Shown here: in pieces, positions 44,217-52,428 of the stretch
Layout of the letters: each line of letters begins with the position of its first letter
Numbering within the stretch: the stretch's first letter is position 1
NCBI RefSeq assembly: GCF_002023715.1
Contig: NZ_MAHX01000006.1
Coordinates: 62,001-126,000, forward strand
DNA: 64,000 nt
Direction of reading: 5' to 3'
Source: Elizabethkingia occulta
Lineage (GTDB): Bacteria; Bacteroidota; Bacteroidia; Flavobacteriales; Weeksellaceae
The notes under the pieces: model-generated
Told to the model about the DNA's origin: nothing
What the model saw: the letters and a program-made list of their open reading frames with translations, nothing else
The model's database searches: none
Position numbers and translations under genes: made by a program

Positions 44217-44501
44217 TTACTTAGCGTTAATAGTTTCGTTAAGCTTTGATGATTCCATTAGTACAGACCCTACACGTTTATAAACAAAATGTTTTCCACA
44301 TGCTTCTATAGAATAAGTTGCATGTCCTAGTCTGTTGATTTTGTCTAGAATTTTGATGTCTTCTTTGGGACAGTTCTGTTAAATAGCTACTGTTTTGATG
44401 ACTTCTTTGTCGGAATAGCCCATTTGACCGATTGGAGATACTCCACAGCTAGATAAAAGGATTGATGTTACACCACCTAATAGTAATAATGTTTTTTTCA
44501 T
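44217..44501 (-). pseudogene. Lipoprotein gene interrupted by one stop codon
   Basis: The frame encodes MKKTLLLLGGVTSILLSSCG (lipobox SSCG), continues to EVIKTVAI, meets TAA at 44379-44381, then resumes QNCPKEDIKILDKINRLGHA to NETINAK-stop. Both halves read as one 94-residue lipoprotein, and the operon spacing (1 bp to the next gene) is preserved. A recent nonsense mutation is the simplest reading; sequencing error is the alternative. Confidence 0.65.
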
Positions 44502-44569
44502 GATAAGATGAATTGTTTTAATTCACCCAAGCCTAAAAGTGATTGTTGATAATGTATAAAAAGGAAAAA

Positions 44570-44648
44570 GGACGTAGGCTCGTAACTCTTATTTACCAAT
44601 AGGGGCTCTGGTAAGCCTTTGAAGTATAAATAAGCGAAACCCACGCCC
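44570..44648. ncRNA. Structured leader-like element
   Basis: Nested inverted repeats: GGACGTAGG pairs with CCCACGCCC apart from two mismatches, CTTATTTA with TAAATAAG, and inside these TTACCA with TGGTAA. On the minus strand the element lies upstream of the lipoprotein operon and its 3' side runs into TTTTTCCTTTTT, as in an attenuator or small-RNA terminator. I do not know a family for it. Confidence 0.45.
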
Positions 44649-44991
44649 AATATATTAATATAAGGACGTGAGCGTTCAACTTACCATTCTGCACTTCAAA
44701 TTGAATTTACCAGATTCCTATTGACAGAATAATTATTAACGCTCTTTTTTTCGATATGTATTGACTGCAAAAATATAACTTTTTACAATCCGTATGCTGT
44801 TTTTAATGCAATTTTTGTTCCTAAACTTACAGTATGATTGTTAATTACTGAATTTATACCTTTTAGTTACAGTTGGCTTTATGATTGTGCGCATATTAAG
44901 TGATAAACACTGTAAATAAGGCGCTTTTCAGGCGTTTCTGAATGGGCAATGTGAAAATATGATAGGGTTTATACTTTTACGCGTAAAACAA

Positions 44992-45180
44992 GCTTAAACA
45001 GACTGTTTTGTGGGTGTGTGGTTTTAAGTTTTAATCCTCTTGAAATATTAGATGTGGGCAAACGGTTATATCAAAAAAAGATCCCCAAACACTAGCTTTA
45101 CCTTAGTATATGAAGATATAAGTATTGAATAAATATTAGTATATATTGGTATTATGTTGCAGAAAATCACACAAACACCT
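44992..45180 (+). repeat. Upstream module A (long form)
   Basis: The core at 45132-45180 includes TATATTGGTATTATGTTGC and recurs at 46858, 48147 and 52145. This copy extends upstream to GCTTAAACAGAC and CCCCAAACACTAGC, as at 47980-48190. It precedes the glycine-zipper lipoprotein gene. The rest of the gap 44502-45490 holds the structured element and AT-rich sequence without genes. Confidence 0.75.
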
Positions 45181-45490
45181 CATTAATAGCGGCTTACTCT
45201 TCAATAGGTATGCAGTTTTTTAGAAAAAGTTAATATCAATTTGACATTACACCTCTAAGTATTTAATTATTCCATATAAAAAGATAATAAATCAATGTTT
45301 TAATCAAGGAAAAATTGTTTTTATTATTAATAATTCATACATTCGATTAATATAATTACAATTTAAATAAATGGAATTAAAAAAAATTAAAATGCAAGTT
45401 GTCTTTGAGATAGTATCCCAATAGTTATATATTATAATTATTGGGGCTGGCTAAGAATAATATAACAATTAATTAAATTACTAAATCGCA

Positions 45491-46348
45491 ATGAAAAAAA
45501 ATTATTTATTTTTCATGTTATTAATTATCTCTTTAATAACATTTTCCTGTGTTTCAGATGATGAAACTATTCAACCTAATAATATCGATTTACAAAGAAT
45601 TAGTAAATTAGATATGGGGAAAATCCACAATAAAATTTTAGATATTTCTATAGATGTCTGTAATAAATATTTAGAAAAGCGTAACTTAGGTGGCGGAGTT
45701 CAAACATTTAGATATCCAACTCATGAAGAACGGCTGGAAGTTTTAGGAGAAGTTAATAATGAAATTGTTTACAACTTATCCGAAGAGCTTGATTTAAGCA
45801 TTGATACAACTAATGAATTATTAACTGAAATGGGATATGATAAAGAAAACTTTATTAATGGAACTATTGAGCAACCGAATTATGGAAGTGCCAATCAAAA
45901 GCTAGTTCCATATTATCAGTCAATTATATATGAATTGGACAATATGGAAGATTTAGAATTATTTACAAATAATTTAGAAGCTTTATATTCTGGCGCTACA
46001 AATTTAAATAATGAAGAAAAACTAATTTTAAGAAAGACAATAGATATATCAATTTCATCTGCTACCTATTGGACTACGTCACAATCAGCTGCATACGCAC
46101 TTAATGAGAACCTATTCAATGGTAAAGGAGGAGTCTCTATTATGAAATTGCGACCTGTTAGTTCTCAACACAAAGCAATCATAAAAGCAGATGTCAATGG
46201 AGCTATTGATGGAGGCATTGCTGGGGCTATTGGAGGAACTGCTATGGGCGCAGGTGTAGGAGCTTTACCTGGAGCTCTTTTTGGAGCTTGCATGGGAGCT
46301 TCATTAAATTCTGCAAGAGAAGGTATATGGCAAGCTATGGGTTGGTAA
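45491..46348 (+). CDS. Lipoprotein with C-terminal glycine-zipper (bacteriocin-like) segment
   Basis: A 285-aa lipoprotein (lipobox TFSCVS). A helical domain fills ~30-235; the last ~50 residues (VNGAIDGGIAGAIGG, then GAGVGALPGALFGACMGAS) form a Gly/Ala zipper like those of class II bacteriocins and pore-forming proteins. The next gene encodes a 54-aa two-pass membrane protein, then comes a terminator, so the pair forms its own unit. An antibacterial toxin with a small immunity protein is plausible but inferred; a simple membrane-anchoring role is the alternative. Confidence 0.68.
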   Translation: MKKNYLFFMLLIISLITFSCVSDDETIQPNNIDLQRISKLDMGKIHNKILDISIDVCNKYLEKRNLGGGVQTFRYPTHEERLEVLGEVNNEIVYNLSEELDLSIDTTNELLTEMGYDKENFINGTIEQPNYGSANQKLVPYYQSIIYELDNMEDLELFTNNLEALYSGATNLNNEEKLILRKTIDISISSATYWTTSQSAAYALNENLFNGKGGVSIMKLRPVSSQHKAIIKADVNGAIDGGIAGAIGGTAMGAGVGALPGALFGACMGASLNSAREGIWQAMGW

Positions 46349-46367
46349 TAACTAATATTTTAGAATC

Positions 46368-46532
46368 ATGAAGAAAAACATTGTATTATTTCTAATACTG
46401 TTCATATCTTATACTCTTTCGGGTATATTTATAACTAAAGAAGAAATCAAAGATATCTTAATAGTTGCACCAATTTTTTCCGTATTAATGGTAATCGTAT
46501 TCAATTGGTTTTCAAAGCTAAGAAGTAATTAA
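46368..46532 (+). CDS. 54-aa membrane protein, possible immunity protein
   Basis: Starts MKKNIVLFLILFISYTLSG and has a second membrane segment (LIVAPIFSVLMVIVFNWF), ending KLRSN. The gene begins 19 bp after the glycine-zipper lipoprotein and is followed by a strong terminator. Small two-pass proteins of this kind commonly protect producers of pore-forming bacteriocins; that role is inferred from position. Confidence 0.6.
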   Translation: MKKNIVLFLILFISYTLSGIFITKEEIKDILIVAPIFSVLMVIVFNWFSKLRSN

Positions 46533-46564
46533 AATTATTACATAACTAAGTTAACAGTTGTATT

Positions 46565-46586
46565 TAGCCCTGTAATCCCAGGGCTA
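46565..46586 (+). terminator. Terminator of the glycine-zipper unit
   Basis: TAGCCCTG and CAGGGCTA around TAATCC, followed by TTTTATTT. Confidence 0.85.
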
Positions 46587-46857
46587 TTTTATTTGATTCT
46601 AAATTGGATTTATTATAATCCTCTTATAATACGATTTTGCGAGAAACTTTAAACCAGAATATAACTAAACTCTGTAAACAAGAGTCTTTTCAGCCATTTT
46701 GAGCCTCTTTCTCTACATTATAATGTATTTAATACCTGCATTATACTTAAATCCCTCCTTACAGAGCTATTTATATATTGTATCAGTTACCAGATCACTA
46801 AAAAGTACCCGAAGATTGTGTTTATAGTATAGAAATGTAAAGATTAATAATGATATA

Positions 46858-46908
46858 AATATTAGTATATATTGGTATTATGTTGCAGAAAATCACACAA
46901 ACACCTTA
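46858..46908 (+). repeat. Upstream module B (short form)
   Basis: Second copy of the module core with TATATTGGTATTATGTTGC, ~200 bp before the DUF6624 gene. The gap 46533-47104 otherwise holds the terminator and module E. Confidence 0.75.
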
Positions 46909-46929
46909 TTTATAGTATTTTACAAAGGT

Positions 46930-47120
46930 TTTAAAAGTTTCCGTGATAGTATATATTAGATTAACACTACACTAGGTATACAGTACTACGGAAAAATTAC
47001 CCACTCTATTACTATTTAAGGTATACACTCATAGGGTATGATTATAATGGGTAAATTTTGATATTGAATTTTATTATATATTTATCATATCAAAAAGCAT
47101 AAATATGAAAAAACTATTTA
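46930..47120 (+). repeat. Upstream module E, overlapping the start of the DUF6624 gene
   Basis: Nearly identical to 49974-50150: both include CCGTGATAGTATATATTA, a GTATACA stretch, and continue into the ATG and first codons (MKKLFKF). Part of it (about 46995-47053) resembles a segment within the VirE-like gene (40681-40740), including a 22-bp exact match at 47032-47053. Confidence 0.75.
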
Positions 47121-47773
47121 AATTCATTATAGTATTAGCATTTCCTTTATTCTTTAAAATTTCTTTTGCTCAAACTACTAAAATAACAGAAAGTGAGAAA
47201 GAGTTGATTAATAGAACCCTAAGCAATATGGTTGATAGTGATCAGTTGGTTTCACTTCCCCCAAGCGGAGAAAACAGTAAACTTCCCAAAGAGACATGGA
47301 GAAAAATGCAAGATAGCGTTTATAGTAGCAACAAAGTTGTCATTAATGAATATTATAAAAAATTTGAATTCCTTGGCTTTGACAAAGTAGGAAAAGAAGG
47401 ATCTTATAACTTTTGGTTATTAGTACAACATTGTGATAAATATCCTGAATTTCAAAAAAAAATACTTAAATCCATGAAGATTGAGGTGGAGAAAAAAAAT
47501 GCTCAAGCTGACAATTATGCATTACTATATGATAGAGTTAGAATTAACTCTGATAAAAAACAGCTATTTGGATCTCAAGTTACTTACAATGAACTTGGGC
47601 AAGCAGAACCTAAAAATGGGCTTATTGATAGTATAAATGTTGACGCAATTAGAAAAAGGTATGACTTAGAACCCATAAAAGATTATTTGAACTCCATGAC
47701 CGAAAGACATTATGAAATGAATAAGGAATACTTTACAAGAAAAGGAATTAATGCACCTAAGCTGTACAATTAA
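47105..47773 (+). CDS. DUF6624 secreted protein
   Basis: A 222-aa protein with signal peptide (FIIVLAFPLFFKISFAQ). The body has NFWLLVQHCDKYPEFQKKIL, NYALLYDRVRINSDKKQLFG and a late VDAIRKRYDLEPIKDYL, the pattern I associate with DUF6624. The histidine-cysteine VQHCD motif could be catalytic, but no activity is established. Its first codons are shared with the gene at 50135 through a duplicated upstream module. Confidence 0.75.
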   Translation: MKKLFKFIIVLAFPLFFKISFAQTTKITESEKELINRTLSNMVDSDQLVSLPPSGENSKLPKETWRKMQDSVYSSNKVVINEYYKKFEFLGFDKVGKEGSYNFWLLVQHCDKYPEFQKKILKSMKIEVEKKNAQADNYALLYDRVRINSDKKQLFGSQVTYNELGQAEPKNGLIDSINVDAIRKRYDLEPIKDYLNSMTERHYEMNKEYFTRKGINAPKLYN

Positions 47774-47979
47774 TATGTAATACTAATTACTTATTTAAGT
47801 CCTTGTTGTTTCAATTATTAAGCTTCTACTCCTTTAGATTAATTTCGATCGACTGTTATATTTTTTGGTAGTATTGATAATGGCTCTGGTTCCCTCAGAT
47901 CAAAATCCTTGCTTAATCCTTTCAAAAAAGATGCTACTATTAAAATGTGGTAAAGCAATATACTTCTGCCTACAATATA

Positions 47980-48190
47980 GGCTTAAACAGACAGTTTTGT
48001 GGGTAGATTATAGTTTAGATCTCCAGAAGCAAAATATTAGACTTGGATGGTCAGTTATTTCTTAAACCGTTATATCAAAAAAAAGTCCCCAAACACTAGC
48101 TTTTCCTTAGTATATGAAGATATAAGCCTGATATAAGTATTGAATAAATATTAGTATATATTGGTATTATGTTGCAGAAAACCACATAAG
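47980..48190 (+). repeat. Upstream module C (long form)
   Basis: Copy of the long module with GCTTAAACAGAC, CCCCAAACACTAGC and the core TATATTGGTATTATGTTGC, ~100 bp before the next gene. The remaining gap 47774-48292 shows no gene. Confidence 0.75.
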
Positions 48191-48292
48191 CAATTAATTA
48201 ACAGAGTGTTATAATGTATTTTTACTACATAAATCTAAAATTAAATTATATGATTAATTATTAATATTTTAGTGTTCACTAACACACTTAAT

Positions 48293-49411
48293 ATGAAAGA
48301 AAAACTACTTTACACTCTAATCATTATTTTCGGAATAAATACTCTAAGATCTCAATACTTACCTAAAGATACTTTATACGGAAAAGTTAAAGAAATTCGA
48401 GAAAAAGTTATCTTTCTGACAGAAATTGAAAACCCACAACTGTTATACTATGATGACTATGGTCATTCAGGTTTTATGGGACCAGAATCAACTATAGCAA
48501 GATTTAAGGATACTTGGTATACTTCTCAAATGTGTTACTATTTAAATTATCATCGCTTCTTTGATGCAAAAGGTAATGTTATTAAAGATATCTGGTATGG
48601 AAAAAAAGATAACTTTATGAATGCCTACCGAAAAATATACAATGAAAAGAATAAGATTCAAAGCGAAATAGACTCAACAAATTATTCTGTCTCCACAAAA
48701 AATTATTTTTATTCAGATTACGGTGATGTAAATATTATTTCTCAGAATATGAAATACAATAGCTTCGGTCATGTTTATCGAAAATATGACAAAGAGAAAG
48801 TTCAAGTATTTAAAACATTTGATGAGAATGGAAATGTTGATGAGTACAAGTATTTTTATAATAATGCAGGTAAGCTTTTATATAGTATTTACAAAAATCC
48901 TAGATTATGGAAGCGTATTGATGAACGTAGCTGGGGGTACGGTGTATATGATACTATTGGGAATGTTTATAAAAATATCATTAATGAATATGATATAAAA
49001 AACAGATTAATAAAATCACAGCAATTTGATTTATACCAAGATGACAAAGAACATAAGAATCCTAAAATAACCAGGCAAACCAATTATGTTTATAAAGATG
49101 ACAACCTTATTACTACTATTAGAGGATACGCTAGTGGAGAGCCTACTTTCACATACTATACTTATGATAAAAAGAAAAGAGTTATTGAAAAATATTGTTG
49201 TGACAAAGATATCTCTAAAGCAATCATTGTTGAAAAGTTCAAGTATAGTGATAATCAGATAATAAGCTTAAATTATACAGAAGATAAGAAAAACTATAAA
49301 GTAAGCTTTAGATATAAATATGATCAAAACAATAACTGGACAGAAATAATTAAAAATGTTGATGGGAAAGATCTTTTTAAATGGGTAAGGGAAATACAAT
49401 ACTATAAATAA
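48293..49411 (+). CDS. Secreted YD-repeat-like protein
   Basis: A 372-aa protein with a short signal peptide (LYTLIIIFGINTLRSQ). The body is made of Tyr/Asp-rich strand pairs (FDENGNVDEYKYFYNNAGKL, YTYDKKKRVIEKY, FRYKYDQNNNWTEI) resembling the toxin-complex/RHS YD repeats in small number. The start at 48293 is chosen for the signal peptide. It overlaps the next, membrane-protein gene by 1 bp, the toxin-plus-membrane-partner format seen several times in this island. Function not known. Confidence 0.68.
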   Translation: MKEKLLYTLIIIFGINTLRSQYLPKDTLYGKVKEIREKVIFLTEIENPQLLYYDDYGHSGFMGPESTIARFKDTWYTSQMCYYLNYHRFFDAKGNVIKDIWYGKKDNFMNAYRKIYNEKNKIQSEIDSTNYSVSTKNYFYSDYGDVNIISQNMKYNSFGHVYRKYDKEKVQVFKTFDENGNVDEYKYFYNNAGKLLYSIYKNPRLWKRIDERSWGYGVYDTIGNVYKNIINEYDIKNRLIKSQQFDLYQDDKEHKNPKITRQTNYVYKDDNLITTIRGYASGEPTFTYYTYDKKKRVIEKYCCDKDISKAIIVEKFKYSDNQIISLNYTEDKKNYKVSFRYKYDQNNNWTEIIKNVDGKDLFKWVREIQYYK

Positions 49412-49953
49412 TGATCTGGAGAAAAATTCTATGGAATATTATCGCTGCCTTAGTATTATTTCCAATAGTGGGAATAGGTCGCCATTGGGTAAATATTATA
49501 ACAGGTAATTACGAATATTATAATATTCATTATACTCTACGTGAATATTTAAGACTTCTTTTGCATGGACAGGTATACTTTTCAATATTTTGGCTAATGA
49601 TTGTTCTATTGCCATTCCAGTTGATAAAGGACTACAGGTTAAGAATTAATAAAAAACTCTCATTTCTATACAAAATTCTAATATTTGCAGCTATAGTATC
49701 TTTGATCGTCTTAATAGCTGGAAGTTTTTTTGTTAACTTATGGGCAACACCTTGGTGGAATAATTTTTTATACCTAGTTGTAGCAATAGGTCTAAGTGTA
49801 ATATTTACACCATTTTTATATTTGACAATAGATCGGCATGTAGAGAAAAAGACTATAAATAAAGTATTATCTGAGGATATAAATGAAAAACATGTCTTAT
49901 ATATCTTCGCATTCATAATCATAGCAATTATTATCTTGTTCCATAGCAGTTGA
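49411..49953 (+). CDS. Four-pass membrane protein
   Basis: A 180-aa protein with about five hydrophobic stretches (LWNIIAALVLFPIVGIG, FSIFWLMIVLLPFQLI, ILIFAAIVSLIVLIAGSFF, FLYLVVAIGLSVIFTPFLYL, VLYIFAFIIIAIIILF). No family recognised. It starts within the stop codon of the YD-repeat-like gene, so the two are coupled; partner or immunity role is inferred. Confidence 0.68.
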   Translation: MIWRKILWNIIAALVLFPIVGIGRHWVNIITGNYEYYNIHYTLREYLRLLLHGQVYFSIFWLMIVLLPFQLIKDYRLRINKKLSFLYKILIFAAIVSLIVLIAGSFFVNLWATPWWNNFLYLVVAIGLSVIFTPFLYLTIDRHVEKKTINKVLSEDINEKHVLYIFAFIIIAIIILFHSS

Positions 49954-49973
49954 GAAGTAACATTTCTCTTATA

Positions 49974-50150
49974 TTTTAAAACTTTCCGTGATAGTATATA
50001 TTATATTAACACTACACTAGGTATACAGTAATACGGAAAAAGTACCCACTCTATTACTATTTAAGGTATACACTCATAGGGTATGATTATAGTGGGTATA
50101 TTTTGATTATATTTATCATATCAAAAGCATAAATATGAAAAAACTATTTA
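49974..50150 (+). repeat. Upstream module F, overlapping the start of the next gene
   Basis: Second copy of module E, differing at few positions and again extending into the ATG and codons MKKLFKF. Confidence 0.75.
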
Positions 50151-50491
50151 AATTCTCAGTAGTGTTAGGATTTTCTTTATTCTCCCATGCTCTATTCGCT
50201 CAAACAAGTAGTGATGAAAAGACTGATGATCATTTCAAATTTAAAAGTAAAAATATTATAACTAGTAAAATTTTACAAGTAACCAGATTTACTAACGATG
50301 TGTCACTGGATAGTCCCTTTATAAGTTTTAATGGGGCTTATCAGGTGATTTATGATGAGAAAAATCAAAAGATCGAAATTCTAAACAGTAAAAATTTTAA
50401 AGTCAAAAAAGTGTCTTCAGTAAGTAAAAGCATAGATAATAAAGAAAATTTAATAACATACTATATTAAAGAAGATAAACTTGTTATGTAG
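50135..50491 (+). CDS. Small secreted protein
   Basis: A 118-aa protein with signal peptide (FSVVLGFSLFSHALFAQ) whose first residues match the DUF6624 protein at 47105. The mature part is short, basic and beta-rich, with no family. The two genes share upstream module and signal peptide but not the rest, as if different mature domains had been joined to one expression/export cassette. Confidence 0.65.
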   Translation: MKKLFKFSVVLGFSLFSHALFAQTSSDEKTDDHFKFKSKNIITSKILQVTRFTNDVSLDSPFISFNGAYQVIYDEKNQKIEILNSKNFKVKKVSSVSKSIDNKENLITYYIKEDKLVM

Positions 50492-50523
50492 TAATGAATA
50501 CTATATTTTATCTTATAAATAAA

Positions 50524-50898
50524 ATGAAAGCGTTAAAGATTACTTCTATTATCTCTTTTCTATTAATAGGAGGAGTAAACCCAAAGGGTACAATTAATAT
50601 ACTAGCTTTTCCTTATATGCTGGTAGAGTTCTTTGCAGAACTATTTAATGGGAATTTAGGAATGGATATGCTATTGGCACTTGTAATTGTAATCACATTA
50701 ACAGGAACTCTCATAATCTTTTATAAAAATCAAAACAGAAGCTTGCTAATCCTTTGCTTTATCACCCTATCTTTATTTTCAGTATTTCTTTCTGGGATAT
50801 TGACAAGTAAGCCAAATTTATGGTTCATAGCGACATCAGGAATATTTGTTGTAAGTTCTTTATTGCTAATATTTCGTAGTCCAAAATCACACATATGA
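50524..50898 (+). CDS. Membrane protein paralogous to that at 53746
   Basis: A 124-aa protein with four hydrophobic segments. It is clearly paralogous to 53746-54135: SIISFLLIGGVNPKGTINI against SIISFLLTTGVNEKAMPNI, LIIFYKN against LIIFYKC, and FIATSGIFVVSSLLLI against FIITSGIFIISSLALI. The paralog's start fixes this ATG. Both follow genes for exported proteins, which suggests partner or immunity proteins. Confidence 0.68.
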   Translation: MKALKITSIISFLLIGGVNPKGTINILAFPYMLVEFFAELFNGNLGMDMLLALVIVITLTGTLIIFYKNQNRSLLILCFITLSLFSVFLSGILTSKPNLWFIATSGIFVVSSLLLIFRSPKSHI

Positions 50899-51467
50899 AA
50901 AGAATTATATTTTTAACAATCCTTCTAGTTAATCTATATACCAAAGCTCAAACGATACCTCTATCACAATATTTCGACAACAAATCTAGTGGTGTATACA
51001 TGAAAGATATGGAAAATGTTTTGCCATTGTTTGAAGGTAAATGGACTGCAAACTTTAATGACAACAAGATAACTTTAGTTTTAAAGAAATTTAAAAAGTT
51101 CCCAATTAAAGCCACACGTTTCTCAGATTTAAGCTATGATAGAGATGTCTTGCTTATGACCTATACAATAAAAGATTCTAGAGGTAAATTACTTTATAGT
51201 ACAGTTGACAGGAAGATAACAAGCCCGTATTCTATAATTAGTTCAGCAGCTGTCTTATCACCTGAAAAAAGAGTATTGTTTGAATATGATGGAGAAGAAT
51301 GTCCAGCAACTAATGGATCTATCTTTTTTACCTATATAGATTCAACGCATATACAATGGGAACTTAAACTAATGTGCAATATTGGCGCTAATATTGAATG
51401 TAAAAAATTTGGTAATGCTAAGCTGTTCCCTCTAAGAGTACCTGAATTAATATTTACAAAGCAATAA
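50895..51467 (+). CDS. DUF6705 secreted protein
   Basis: A 190-aa protein with signal peptide (IIFLTILLVNLYTKAQ). PLSQYFDNKSSGVYMKDMEN, FEGKWTANFNDNKITLVLKK and a Cys pair (EECPATNG, LMCNIGANIECKKF) fit DUF6705. It overlaps the upstream membrane-protein gene by 4 bp and precedes a lipoprotein gene by 4 bp. Function unknown. Confidence 0.72.
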   Translation: MKRIIFLTILLVNLYTKAQTIPLSQYFDNKSSGVYMKDMENVLPLFEGKWTANFNDNKITLVLKKFKKFPIKATRFSDLSYDRDVLLMTYTIKDSRGKLLYSTVDRKITSPYSIISSAAVLSPEKRVLFEYDGEECPATNGSIFFTYIDSTHIQWELKLMCNIGANIECKKFGNAKLFPLRVPELIFTKQ

Positions 51468-51471
51468 CTTT

Positions 51472-51912
51472 ATGAAAAAGTATATCTTATTGTTTATTTG
51501 CCTTGTATCCGCTGGGGTTATTAGTTGTCAGTCATCAAAAAACAATGATTTAGATAATATTCTCCAGACAGTTTCCAAAGATGTACTTCCTGAACCGTTT
51601 TATTATAGTAGTTTCTTCAATAAAAAGCATATTTTTAAAGAGAAAAGCTATTTTGCAAAGGATGAATTGTTAAAAACCGAAAAAGATAACTTCTGGTTTC
51701 TATACAATATCTCTTATAAAGATAATGATGCTTATGTAGAGATCTTAAGAGTTAAAAATGGATCTTTTAATAAATACAAGCTATCAAAGCATAATGGAGA
51801 CTGGATAATCACAAATAAAGAGGAGTCTCAGACAAAGGTAGACGAAAATGAAGGTACCAGAATGTATATTGATATTAGAAACAAGCTCGGCAAACCATTA
51901 ACTAGTGATTAG
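51472..51912 (+). CDS. Small island lipoprotein
   Basis: A 146-aa lipoprotein (lipobox VISCQS) with a polar alpha/beta body (WFLYNISYKDNDAYVEILRV). No family recognised. It is the last gene of the unit starting at 50135. Confidence 0.68.
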   Translation: MKKYILLFICLVSAGVISCQSSKNNDLDNILQTVSKDVLPEPFYYSSFFNKKHIFKEKSYFAKDELLKTEKDNFWFLYNISYKDNDAYVEILRVKNGSFNKYKLSKHNGDWIITNKEESQTKVDENEGTRMYIDIRNKLGKPLTSD

Positions 51913-52089
51913 TACAGTTTAGTTGCTGGGGGGATAAGGTAAGATTGTATTAACACTTAAAAGTTTACTGATTTCACTTACCTTGTAACAGTTCTTTTAT
52001 GTAATGTGGTGTGTTATAGGCTTAAAATCGCTCCCATGAAAACATTACTGACTAAAACTGTACTGTATAAACTCTCCAGACAACAGCCC

Positions 52090-52195
52090 AAAAGTTCCCC
52101 AAACGATTGATTACTGGATATAATAAGCTATATAATGATTGAATAAATATGTAGTATATATTGGTATTATGTTGCAGAAATTAACATAACACTCT
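52090..52195 (+). repeat. Upstream module D
   Basis: Fourth copy of the module core (TATATTGGTATTATGTTGC at ~52155), with a weaker CCCCAAAC stretch upstream, ~240 bp before the papain-like lipoprotein gene. The rest of the gap 51913-52428 shows no gene. Confidence 0.72.
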
Positions 52196-52428
52196 TATTA
52201 ACAATATTTTACATACAGTCTTTTACATTAGCAATAACACTTATTAAATACCCATCAATCCAACCTTTAACAATATTGTTGCATCTATAACATTAAACCT
52301 CTAATAGCAATGGTTTACTAAGTTTTAATAGAAAATAATATTGATTTTATATCATTTTATGGCAAACCGTAATATAAATGTGAATTTTTATTATATATTT
52401 AACCAATTAAAAACATAAAATCATAAAA

